A stretch of 6,836 bases of DNA from an uncultured Saprospiraceae bacterium (GTDB lineage Bacteria > Bacteroidota > Bacteroidia > Chitinophagales > Saprospiraceae), in assembly GCA_937921525.1 (NCBI GenBank), contig CAKZUM010000517.1:1-6836 (forward strand). Direction: 5' to 3'. Positions 1 through 6,406 of the stretch are shown piece by piece. The notes under the pieces are model-generated. The model saw only the letters and a list, made by a program, of their open reading frames with translations, had not been told where the DNA came from and made no database searches. The translations under genes and the position numbers were made by a program. Each line of letters starts with the position of its first letter. The stretch's first letter is position 1.

Positions 1-1
1 A

Positions 2-145
2 AAAGTATGGTTAAATGGTGTGTTGGTTAATCATGGGTATCAATCAACTGCTCATAAAGGTCAAATTGCAGTACAAGCAGAAGGCTCAGAGGTAGAATTT
101 CGAAAATTATTTCTTACGCCTATTTCAAGTTTATCCAAAGATTAA
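2..145 (+). CDS. C-terminal fragment, DUF1080 / 3-keto-disaccharide hydrolase-like protein (5' end outside window)
   Basis: An open frame enters from the left edge and runs 47 codons to TAA at 143-145. The visible peptide contains VWLNGVLVNHGYQSTAHKGQ followed by IAVQAEGSEVEFRKLFLTPI. This reads like the last beta-strands of the concanavalin-like sandwich of DUF1080 (PF06439): a 'W-NG-LV' turn, then 'KG-IA-QAEG-EVEFR-----PI'. Family members are usually secreted or periplasmic and act on 3-keto-glycosides or other sugars; the substrate here cannot be told. The start, signal peptide and catalytic face lie outside the window, so only the domain-end assignment is supported. It is co-directional with the permease at 882 but separated by 736 bp of repeat-rich DNA, so probably not in the same operon. 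The call is by recalled family pattern, not a search. Confidence 0.7.
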   Translation, partial: KVWLNGVLVNHGYQSTAHKGQIAVQAEGSEVEFRKLFLTPISSLSKD

Positions 146-163
146 AAGTAGTTGACACTTTTA

Positions 164-260
164 ACTTCAAACTCAACTTCAATTTCAAATTATGACGTTG
201 ACCTTAAAATAGACTGTCAACATCTCGTTTTGAGGTTAAAGTTGAGATTGAATTTGAAAT
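164..260. repeat. Imperfect palindrome after the DUF1080-like gene, with nested hairpin
   Basis: Bases 164-188 pair with 236-260, matching at about 19 of 25 positions; most mismatches are C/T transitions, some of which would be G-U pairs in RNA. The 47-base interior holds a second stem, GTTGAC (197-202) with GTCAAC (216-221), extendable to 194-202/216-224 with one mismatch. It begins 18 bases after the stop codon of the upstream gene and is followed by a run of A (264-270). It could stabilise or end the upstream transcript, or be a decayed copy of the foldback repeats seen further right. The arms are rich in CAA/TTG-type words, so some complementarity may come from low complexity. Confidence 0.45.
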
Positions 261-411
261 TTTAAAAAAACAACTAATAGATAGACTCAGAATATGGTAG
301 CTATCTGAGCTTCAGGAATAGATGTCAGCCATTCTGAAAATTTCTGTCATTATTCTTATTTGGCAATTTAGGGCGAACGAAAAGTCGTTTTTATAATATG
401 TATTAGTGGAC

Positions 412-428
412 GAAAGTTACAAACTTTC
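412..428 (+). repeat. GTTACAAAC hairpin, copy 1
   Basis: GAAAGTT (412-418), loop ACA (419-421) and AACTTTC (422-428) form a perfect 7-bp stem. The invariant core GTTACAAAC sits at 416-424. It is the first of three hairpins sharing this core in the same orientation, and lies inside foldback element 1. Confidence 0.6.
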
Positions 429-437
429 AAAATACTA

Positions 438-460
438 GGTTGAAGTTACAAACTTCAACC
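438..460 (+). repeat. GTTACAAAC hairpin, copy 2 (10-bp perfect stem)
   Basis: GGTTGAAGTT (438-447), loop ACA (448-450) and AACTTCAACC (451-460) form a perfect 10-bp stem. The core GTTACAAAC lies at 445-453. The outer stem differs from copies 1 and 3 but stays fully complementary. It starts only 9 bases after copy 1 ends. There is no T-run after it, so an intrinsic terminator is unlikely. Confidence 0.65.
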
Positions 461-617
461 ATCGACCCAAACATTTTCAAATGAATTACATATTACGATT
501 TTGATTTTTCGTTTACCCTATTTAGCGATTAAAAGTTAGTGAATGTTTTTCTGTAAAGAATTTTATGAATGAGTAAAATTATTTTATGGAAATTAATAAT
601 GCGATAATCATACTGCA

Positions 618-636
618 TCGAGGTTACAAACCTCGA
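618..636 (+). repeat. GTTACAAAC hairpin, copy 3
   Basis: TCGAGGTT (618-625), loop ACA (626-628) and AACCTCGA (629-636) form a perfect 8-bp stem with core GTTACAAAC at 623-631. The outer stem has changed on both sides relative to copies 1 and 2 (TCGAG with CTCGA). Weak AT-rich complementarity further out (TTTTATGGAA at 582-591 against TTCTATAAAA at 659-668) hints at an outer arm like those of the other elements, but it is too weak to rely on. Confidence 0.6.
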
Positions 637-835
637 CGATCTGTTCCAAAAAAGTTTTTTCTATAAAAATTAAAAAGTGTACGGTAGAGAACTCATTATT
701 CCGTCGTTCCTAAGCTTTTCTACATATTATATATTCAAAATAAACTTACCAACATCAACGGGTTGCGCTTCCCATTGCGTAATTTAGCCTTCTAAATTTT
801 AATCCTGTCAAAGCAGTCTTCCTCCAATTATAATT

Positions 836-843
836 TATATTTG
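836..843 (+). promoter_or_regulatory. Bacteroidota-type -7 box upstream of the MFS/GH32 unit
   Basis: TATATTTG is an exact match to TAnnTTTG, the -7 element used by the Bacteroidota primary sigma factor. It ends 38 bases before the permease ATG at 882, leaving room for a leader of about 30 nt. I do not see a good TTG-type -33 element 17-23 bases upstream, so this may be a weak or activator-dependent promoter. The match could also arise by chance in AT-rich DNA. Confidence 0.45.
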
Positions 844-881
844 ATTCTAGATAAAAAAACTGGCAACAAAGCAAAACAATA

Positions 882-2195
882 ATGAAAAAACCTAAATTAA
901 GTTTTTGGCAAATTTTTAATATGAATGTTGGCTTCTTCGGCATTCAGTACAGTTTTGGATTACAACAAAGTGCCGTAACCCCCATCTATGACTTTTTAGG
1001 AGCTAGCCCTGACCAAATCCCAATCTTACATCTTGCTGGGCCAGTAACAGGTTTATTGGTACAGCCGATCATAGGTGCGATGAGTGATAAAACTTGGAGT
1101 CCTAGATTTGGCAGACGGAAGCCTTATTTTTTAATAGGGGCGATTCTTTGTAGTGTGACTTTATTAGCCTTTCCTTTTAGTAGTTCGCTTTGGATGGCAG
1201 CTGGTTTATTATGGATATTGGATGCTGGTAATAATACCGCTATGGAACCTTATCGAGCGTTGATTGCAGATAAACTAGATGACGAACAACAGCCCTTAGG
1301 TTTTCAAATGCAAAGTTTCTTTACAGGACTAGGACAAACCTTGGCTAACCTATCTCTCTTTATATTCCCTTTAATTATCATCGGTAAAACGGGGTCTCTC
1401 CCCTCTTGGGTCTATGCTTCATTTTTTCTAGGTGCTTTTTGTTCAATCGCCTCTATCTTATGGAGTATTAGTAAAACGGATGAAATCCCTCCAACAGCGG
1501 CTGAACTAGCAAAGTTGAGAAATGAAAAGCGGTCTGTTTTTGGCCCCTTAATCGAAATATTTTCAGCAATTAAGGATATGCCAAGAGTTATGTGGCAGTT
1601 GGCTTTAGTCTATCTATTTCAATGGTATGCACTCTTTTGTTATTGGCAAAACTCTTCTAAGAGTATCGCTCTCTCTGTATGGAATGCGACTCCAACGACC
1701 AACCCAGATGCGTATGGGGAAGCAGTAAGTTGGTCTGGCTTAGTCAATGGCTGGTATAATGTAGTTACCTTCTTAGTTGCCTTTTTATTAGTTGGATTTG
1801 CCAAGAGATTTAGTCCCAAATTTGTACATGCCTTTTGTTTAACATTAGCGGCTATCGGCTTCCTAAGCTTTCCACATATTGCTGATAAGAATTTATTGTT
1901 TTTTGCTATCACAGGTTTCGGCATCGGCTGGGCAAGTATGATGGGGATTCCGTATTTAATGGTGGTTAATGATATTCCAAAAGAACGGTATGGGGTGTAT
2001 ATGGGTATTATTAATATGATGATTGTGATACCAATGATTATTCAAACTATCACCTTCGGATATATTTTGAAACACTATCTAGATAATGATCCTCGGAATG
2101 CCATTTCTTTTGCAGGTGTGTTATTGTTAGTTGCTACAGTCTGTACTTTATTAATAAAAACTAGTAAGTCTCCAAAAGAGGTAAGTGTAAATTAA
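882..2195 (+). CDS. MFS sugar permease, SLC45 / plant sucrose transporter-like
   Basis: A 437-residue inner-membrane protein with about 12 hydrophobic segments split by a cytoplasmic loop at residues 197-232, the usual MFS plan and near-usual length. After the second segment it has a sucrose-transporter-type motif A: GAMSDK (65-70) followed by RFGRRKPY (75-82). LDAGNN...EPYRALIAD (113-130) matches the conserved 'LD--N----P-RALI-D' stretch of SLC45/SUT-type carriers. In the C-terminal half, GIPY (355-358) and YGVYMGIINMMIVIP (370-384) are also family-like. Members import sucrose, maltose or related glycosides, generally with protons. The next gene, 5 bp downstream, is a beta-fructosidase, which favours sucrose, a short fructan or released fructose as substrate (inference). 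ATG at 882 is chosen because the N-terminus MKKPKLSFWQIFNMNVGF is typical of bacterial members; there is no Shine-Dalgarno sequence, as usual in this phylum. Confidence 0.87.
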   Translation: MKKPKLSFWQIFNMNVGFFGIQYSFGLQQSAVTPIYDFLGASPDQIPILHLAGPVTGLLVQPIIGAMSDKTWSPRFGRRKPYFLIGAILCSVTLLAFPFSSSLWMAAGLLWILDAGNNTAMEPYRALIADKLDDEQQPLGFQMQSFFTGLGQTLANLSLFIFPLIIIGKTGSLPSWVYASFFLGAFCSIASILWSISKTDEIPPTAAELAKLRNEKRSVFGPLIEIFSAIKDMPRVMWQLALVYLFQWYALFCYWQNSSKSIALSVWNATPTTNPDAYGEAVSWSGLVNGWYNVVTFLVAFLLVGFAKRFSPKFVHAFCLTLAAIGFLSFPHIADKNLLFFAITGFGIGWASMMGIPYLMVVNDIPKERYGVYMGIINMMIVIPMIIQTITFGYILKHYLDNDPRNAISFAGVLLLVATVCTLLIKTSKSPKEVSVN

Positions 2196-2200
2196 TTAAA

Positions 2201-3787
2201 ATGAATAAGATTCTTTTATTGCTATCCACATTATTAATGATAAGTGCTTGTCAAAACGAGACTAGCCAAAAAAAAGATACTGTAGTAACCACTCAGGAAG
2301 TTACTAAAAGTGCGGATTATTATAAAGAAAAAAATCGTCCACAGTTTCATTTCACGCCAGCTGCAAATTGGATGAATGATCCAAATGGAATGTTTTATTA
2401 TGAAGGGAAGTATCATCTTTTTTACCAGTATTTTCCAGATAGTACCGTTTGGGGTCCGATGCACTGGGGTCATGCCGAATCAAAAGACATGATCCGTTGG
2501 GAACATCTACCTATTGGTCTATATCCTGACTCAATTGGCTGCATTTTTTCTGGGGGGGCTGTCGTAGATATAAATAATACCTCCCAACTTGGTACTACTG
2601 AAAACCCGCCTATTGTAGCAACTTTTACTCATCACGATTTTGTAGGAGAAAAAGCGAAATCCAATGATTTTCAAAAGCAAAGCATTGCTTATAGTTTAGA
2701 TGGTGGCTATGAATGGATAAAGTATAAAGGTAATCCTGTCATTCCTAATACCGAAAAAATCAAAGATTTCAGAGATCCAAAAGTGGTCTGGCATGAGCCT
2801 TCCCAAAAGTGGATTTTAGTATTAGCAGCCTATGACAAAGTAAAATTTTATGCCTCCCCTAATCTAACGGATTGGGAATTTATTTCAGACTTTGGAATTA
2901 AAGGGGATAATCGTTTATGGGAATGTCCTGACTTGTTTCCAATACAAGTAGAAGGAACAGATGAATACAAATGGGTCTTGATCGTTAGTATTCAAAAAGA
3001 AGCACCTAATGACGGCACGGCTACTTCTTATTTCGTAGGCGAGTTTGATGGAACAACTTTTAAAAGTGACGTTAAGAACCAAAAATGGTTAGACTGGGGA
3101 ACCGATAATTATGCCTTTGTTACTTGGAATAATATCCCTAAAGAAGATGGTCGAACGCTTGGAATTGGTTGGATGTCTAACTGGCAATATGCTCAAGTTG
3201 TTCCAACGGAAACTTGGAGAAGTACGATGACTTTACCGAGGGAATTGCGTTTGGTCAAAGGAGTCAATAATTATGCTTTACACAGTGTACCTGTAAAGGA
3301 ATTTCAAACTTTACGAGGAGAAGCGACCTCTTTTGGTCAAATGAATATCACAGAAGAAAAGGTCCTAGAAGGTTCATTTTCTCCTTCCCAAGCGGAATTA
3401 AACTTGACAGTCGATTTAAAACAAACAACAGCAAATACCTTTGGTATTAAACTTCAAAATCAATTAGAAGAGCACTTGACAATTCAATTTGATAAAAAAG
3501 CGGGAAAAATGTTTGTGGATAGAACCAATTCTGGAAAGGATAAATTTTCCGAAGCTTTTTATAAAAATGTACACGCTGCACCTATTGATTTTAATAAAGC
3601 GAAATTGGATATACAATTAATTATTGATGCTACCTCTATTGAAATTTTTATTAATAATGGCGCATTAAATTTTACAAGTATATTCTTCCCCTCAGAAAAA
3701 TTTAGTACCATTTCATTACTAGCCAATAATGGAACCTGTACGATTGATAATCTAGAGGTATATCCTTTAAATGGTATTTGGCAGTAA
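2201..3787 (+). CDS. GH32 beta-fructosidase lipoprotein (levanase / exo-inulinase / invertase type)
   Basis: A 528-residue protein that hydrolyses beta-fructofuranosidic bonds in sucrose, levan or inulin. Residues 1-17 are a lipoprotein signal with lipobox ISAC (C17), so the enzyme should be membrane-anchored outside the cytoplasm. A linker (18-45) leads into the five-bladed propeller. WMNDPNG (57-63) holds the nucleophile D60, RDP (191-193) the transition-state stabiliser D192, and ECPD (241-244) the acid/base E241. FSGG (117-120) and GWMSNWQYA (323-331) are further family motifs; the latter is common in exo-acting levanase/inulinase types. The GH32C beta-sandwich fills about 375-528. All catalytic residues are present and the length is normal, so the gene looks intact. 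It starts 5 bp after the permease stop, indicating one operon. A run of seven G (2552-2558) encodes part of FSGGA. Exact specificity (levan, inulin or sucrose) cannot be read from the sequence. Confidence 0.95.
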   Translation: MNKILLLLSTLLMISACQNETSQKKDTVVTTQEVTKSADYYKEKNRPQFHFTPAANWMNDPNGMFYYEGKYHLFYQYFPDSTVWGPMHWGHAESKDMIRWEHLPIGLYPDSIGCIFSGGAVVDINNTSQLGTTENPPIVATFTHHDFVGEKAKSNDFQKQSIAYSLDGGYEWIKYKGNPVIPNTEKIKDFRDPKVVWHEPSQKWILVLAAYDKVKFYASPNLTDWEFISDFGIKGDNRLWECPDLFPIQVEGTDEYKWVLIVSIQKEAPNDGTATSYFVGEFDGTTFKSDVKNQKWLDWGTDNYAFVTWNNIPKEDGRTLGIGWMSNWQYAQVVPTETWRSTMTLPRELRLVKGVNNYALHSVPVKEFQTLRGEATSFGQMNITEEKVLEGSFSPSQAELNLTVDLKQTTANTFGIKLQNQLEEHLTIQFDKKAGKMFVDRTNSGKDKFSEAFYKNVHAAPIDFNKAKLDIQLIIDATSIEIFINNGALNFTSIFFPSEKFSTISLLANNGTCTIDNLEVYPLNGIWQ

Positions 3788-3822
3788 TATAGCATTAGAC
3801 TTGTTCGGTGACATCTTGATAA

Positions 3823-6024
3823 TCACCTAATCAAACTCAGACTACCCTGTTGGACCTCTACCTGTCCGCCAATTAACTCCAATTGGATGTTATATAAAAG
3901 GACGGTAGGGTCTAATTTTTGACCTTTAAAGCGGCCATCCCATCGAGGAAATTCGCCTTCAGATAGATAAACTAAGTTCCCCCATCTATCCGTAATTGCT
4001 ACTTTTAAAACTTGCTGAATAGTGGTTTCTTTATTAGGGAAAATTTCAAAAAAATCATTGACGCCATCTCCATTGGGTGAAAAAGCATTTGGAATATAGA
4101 CGATACTATTCGTACATTCTGGAGCTACTATTCTTGGATTTTCAAGAACTATAGAATCCATCCATACACAGTTTTGCGCATCCCGAATCATAAGCTCATA
4201 CACTCCTACCGTTAAGTTAGTTGGATTAATAAAATCATTAACACTTGGCGACCAATTAATTTCATAAGGGGTGTTTGTTGCTAAAATATCTAATTGGATT
4301 TCCCCATCTGTTGCATTGGGACAAGAAGGAGATGTAGTTTCAACAGTCAATTCAATATTTATATCATTCACCTGCCCTACTCCATTTGCCTCTCCTTTAC
4401 AAGCCGCATCGCCAAATTCAATTAATTGATAAGTGCCAGATTCGTAGACGGGTAGACTGAAATCTTTATCAAAAATACTATCAATACTTATCGAAGGATT
4501 ATTATCTAGTTGATAGGTGAAAGACCACGGCGAATGCCCTGTAAAAGTAATAGGAAGGCTTAGGTTATTTAGTCCTTCACAATAATTTATTTCACCTGAT
4601 AGAAAAGCAGTAGGTACTTCTTGAAGAGTAACTTGGATAGAATCTATTGTTTGATTTTTACAAAAATCAGTAACCGTTAAGGCAAAATTAGTGGCGGTCC
4701 GAATATTTATTTGTAGACTTGTGTCTGTCGAATTGTCCTCCCATTGATAAGTATAAGGAAAGATACCACCAGAAATTTTCGGTACCAAAGATATTGTTTG
4801 ATCGGCACAGGCAGAAGTAGGAGTAAAATTTATTGTAGGTGATTTTGCGTCCGCTACATTTAACGTTGCACTACTCTGTTCTTGACACCCACAGCTTTCT
4901 GGAAATATTAAATTTAAAGTTAAGCTTTCTATATTTTCCACTTGGTCATCTATCAAGGTTGGAATAGATAAACTCACAGTATCTTGACCTCCGGGAATAG
5001 TAACGCTTCTAGGAATACTAGAAAAATCAATGCCTTCCAAAGCAGTAGATGAAGCATCAATTTCAAAATCAACAACTAATGGTCGAAGATTAAAATTGCC
5101 TGCTGGGCGAGTAAAAACAAATTGTCCATCTAAGCAATTTTCGTAAGCTACTGTATCTGACCGATTAGGTATTATAGTCTTCACGCTCGCTAATTCGCCC
5201 AAGTCAAAACTTTTCGAGCGTAAAAAAACTGCGGAATCTAATTGATCGTCTCCTACATCCCCTACTACTAATCGAATGTGATACGTTTCACAAGGGATAA
5301 CTGTAATTCGAGCAACTAAAGGAACTGTAAATCCATCAAATTCGAAGGTATTAATATGGCTCGGATTAAACACCAAATTACAGTTATCTATATCATCCCT
5401 TAATTCATTCTTAATATAAAAATTCTGGTTCTTCGCATGATTGACCGTGTTGATAGATACAAATTCCTCTGAATTGGGTATACGAGCAACATTAATTGCA
5501 TCATTAGCAAAAGGTCCACTAATACCTGGTCCACTAACAAAAAAACCAAAAACGTCATTGAAATCAGTTCCTACAAATTCACAATATTCTTCAGAAGCAA
5601 AAACGTATTGAAAAGTAACTTCTGACTCTACTGGAGTAAAGTCAAATTCTAAAACCGTCACATCAAATAAATCATCGGTAGCAATAGCCATTAAATCTTC
5701 ATCCTCCGAAGGTCGATCAAATTGAGTTGAAGTGTCTACAAAGTCATTGGGTCCTTCTGCCGACCGAGCATCACCAGTCGATAAGATAATCCCTTCGGAA
5801 AAACCTATGATACTTTCTCCACGCTCAAATACACCAAAACTTTCTGGTGTACCAGAACTTTCTATCTGAGAAATATTTCTACAAGTTCCTTTTATAAAGA
5901 CGTCATTGATTAAACTATTAGCATCGCTGTTCAACTGGGTTTGAAGGGTGTCACCGTCTAGTTGAGCTAATAATGGGTATAGGCTCAATTGAAAAATTAA
6001 TAGGAAAAGGTAACGGTTCTGCAC
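3823..6024 (-). CDS. Secreted choice-of-anchor-L protein with T9SS type-B (CHU_C) C-terminal sorting domain
   Basis: A 733-residue cell-surface or extracellular protein of unknown biochemical role. Residues 1-20 are a signal peptide (cleavage near LLA|QLDG). A choice-of-anchor-L domain spans about 40-275, with GFSEGIILSTGDA (74-86), TFQYVFASEEYCEFVG (137-152) and HIRLVVGDVGDDQLDSAVFL (249-268). A Calx-beta-like stretch follows (about 310-392: ALEGIDF, then a VTIPGGQDTVSLSIP strand pair), then Ig/PKD- or SprB-like repeats (about 396-628, e.g. CPNATDGEIQL and VGVYELMIRDAQNC). The type-B gliding-motility domain is 643-733, with YIPNAFSPNGDGVND and RWGNLVY and ending SLSLIR. This C-terminus directs export by the type IX system in Bacteroidota. 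The start is GTG (6022-6024): an in-frame TAA lies two codons upstream and the signal peptide begins right there. It is convergent with GH32 (35-bp gap), so it is transcribed separately. The role, likely adhesion or matrix, is inferred. Confidence 0.92.
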   Translation of the reverse strand: MQNRYLFLLIFQLSLYPLLAQLDGDTLQTQLNSDANSLINDVFIKGTCRNISQIESSGTPESFGVFERGESIIGFSEGIILSTGDARSAEGPNDFVDTSTQFDRPSEDEDLMAIATDDLFDVTVLEFDFTPVESEVTFQYVFASEEYCEFVGTDFNDVFGFFVSGPGISGPFANDAINVARIPNSEEFVSINTVNHAKNQNFYIKNELRDDIDNCNLVFNPSHINTFEFDGFTVPLVARITVIPCETYHIRLVVGDVGDDQLDSAVFLRSKSFDLGELASVKTIIPNRSDTVAYENCLDGQFVFTRPAGNFNLRPLVVDFEIDASSTALEGIDFSSIPRSVTIPGGQDTVSLSIPTLIDDQVENIESLTLNLIFPESCGCQEQSSATLNVADAKSPTINFTPTSACADQTISLVPKISGGIFPYTYQWEDNSTDTSLQINIRTATNFALTVTDFCKNQTIDSIQVTLQEVPTAFLSGEINYCEGLNNLSLPITFTGHSPWSFTYQLDNNPSISIDSIFDKDFSLPVYESGTYQLIEFGDAACKGEANGVGQVNDINIELTVETTSPSCPNATDGEIQLDILATNTPYEINWSPSVNDFINPTNLTVGVYELMIRDAQNCVWMDSIVLENPRIVAPECTNSIVYIPNAFSPNGDGVNDFFEIFPNKETTIQQVLKVAITDRWGNLVYLSEGEFPRWDGRFKGQKLDPTVLLYNIQLELIGGQVEVQQGSLSLIR

Positions 6025-6047
6025 TATTTAAATTTTAGGAATTCTGT

Positions 6048-6076
6048 CAAGTATACCTAAGTATACTTTTGATCAA
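6048..6076 (-). promoter_or_regulatory. Putative promoter of the surface-protein gene
   Basis: On the minus strand, TATACTTG (6055 to 6048) matches the TAnnTTTG -7 box except for one base. A TTG (6076 to 6074) lies 18 bases upstream of it, a plausible -33 spacing for Bacteroidota. This would start transcription around 6041, giving a leader of about 15-20 nt before the GTG at 6024. The GTATAC repeats overlap both elements, which suits an operator. Confidence 0.35.
6049..6068. repeat. Tandem AAGTATAC repeat, possible operator
   Basis: AAGTATAC occurs at 6049-6056 and again at 6059-6066, two bases apart (10-bp period, one helical turn). The second copy extends to the perfect palindrome AAGTATACTT (6059-6068). 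The same 10-mer recurs at 6345-6354 inside the foldback element. Its place over the putative -7/-33 region suggests a dimeric regulator site, but this is only positional inference. Confidence 0.35.
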
Positions 6077-6329
6077 GTCAATCATAAAAAATGGTAATAG
6101 TCTTATAAATAGTAAGCAACAAAAAGTTGACTTAAAATATATCAACAAAATACAAATTAATTTATTACATAATGACATAACATTAGTTACTTTTAATAAT
6201 TTTATGTGTAGTTTAGCAAGACCTTTAGGAACAACTTTAACATTAGTATTTATTCCATTTTTGTATGGTGAAGTTGTTTAAAAATGTATAACTGGATTAT
6301 TTGCAAGTCATTGATTGTTAGCCTCCCAT

Positions 6330-6339
6330 CCGCAAGCGG
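6330..6339. repeat. Small hairpin CCGC-AA-GCGG inside foldback element 2
   Basis: CCGC (6330-6333), loop AA, GCGG (6336-6339). A short but fully GC stem in otherwise AT-rich surroundings; first of the three internal hairpins. Confidence 0.45.
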
Positions 6340-6342
6340 TTC

Positions 6343-6356
6343 GGAAGTATACTTCC
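6343..6356. repeat. Perfect palindrome GGAAGTATACTTCC inside foldback element 2
   Basis: A 14-bp perfect palindrome, second of the internal structures. Its central 10-mer AAGTATACTT is identical to the one at 6059-6068 in front of the surface-protein gene. Confidence 0.5.
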
Positions 6357-6360
6357 TCAT

Positions 6361-6406
6361 GCCTTTTTTATTTCCCGTAGCTAAAGCTACGAAAAATAAA
6401 AAAGGC
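6361..6406. repeat. Long central hairpin of foldback element 2
   Basis: The outer stem is 13 bp and perfect: GCCTTTTTTATTT (6361-6373) with AAATAAAAAAGGC (6394-6406). After a 2x2 internal mismatch comes a second perfect 7-bp stem, CGTAGCT (6376-6382) with AGCTACG (6385-6391), closed by an AA loop. Twenty paired bases in 46 nt make this the strongest hairpin in the window. It is not followed by a T-run, so it does not look like a classical terminator, although the A/T tracts inside the stem could act as one. Confidence 0.65.

Larger units (their letters stand above)
368..521. repeat. Foldback (cloverleaf-like) element 1: 35-bp imperfect inverted repeat around two hairpins
   Basis: The arm 368-402 is complementary to 487-521 at 25 of 35 positions without gaps. 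The best parts are the inner 9 bases (TAATATGTA with TACATATTA) and the block AACGAAAA with TTTTCGTT. The 84-base interior carries two perfect small hairpins (412-428 and 438-460). Folded as single-stranded DNA or RNA this gives an outer stem with two side hairpins. No coding frame lies inside. The plan resembles the larger element at 6269-6465, although the arm sequences differ. Likely a non-autonomous mobile repeat (MITE or REP-like), but no target-site duplication is visible and the family is unknown. Confidence 0.5.
146..881. other. Repeat-rich intergenic region, no convincing gene
   Basis: These 736 bp separate the DUF1080-like gene from the permease. I see no plus- or minus-strand reading frame with protein-like composition; a short minus-strand frame at 755-943 overlaps the permease start and looks like chance. 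The region is strongly AT-rich and dense in inverted repeats: an imperfect palindrome at 164-260, a small stem CTCAGA/TCTGAG (286-291 with 304-309), a cloverleaf-like element at 368-521, and hairpins at 412-428, 438-460 and 618-636. The last 50 bp carry a likely promoter for the permease. From 637 to about 830 I see only AT-rich sequence with no clear structure apart from the near-palindrome AAAAAAGTTTTTT around 648-660. Confidence 0.7.

Noticed and set aside
146..881. CRISPR array from the repeated hairpins
   Set aside because: The shared word is only 9 bases, spacing is irregular (29 and 178 bases between cores), and there are no spacers of uniform length.
755..943. 62-codon minus-strand frame overlapping the permease start
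   Set aside because: It overlaps the permease start codon and the promoter candidate, and its hydrophobic stretch comes from AT-rich upstream DNA; no family resemblance.
1640..1924. Minus-strand frame inside the permease, and similar frames inside GH32 (2234-2473, 3559-3795)
   Set aside because: They are antisense to well-supported genes, carry no motifs and have residue compositions expected of complementary-strand readings.
3807..3827. Stem GGTGA/TCACC between the convergent GH32 and surface-protein genes as a terminator
   Set aside because: Only 5 bp of stem with an 11-base loop and no T-run on either strand; it also enters the stop codon of the minus-strand gene. Too weak to call, although a terminator is expected in this 35-bp gap.
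6069..6281. 70-codon plus-strand frame beginning with TTG
   Set aside because: It has a TTG start, very AT-rich codons, no recognisable motif, no signal or domain, and its 3' end runs into the arm of the foldback element. More likely a chance frame in low-GC DNA.
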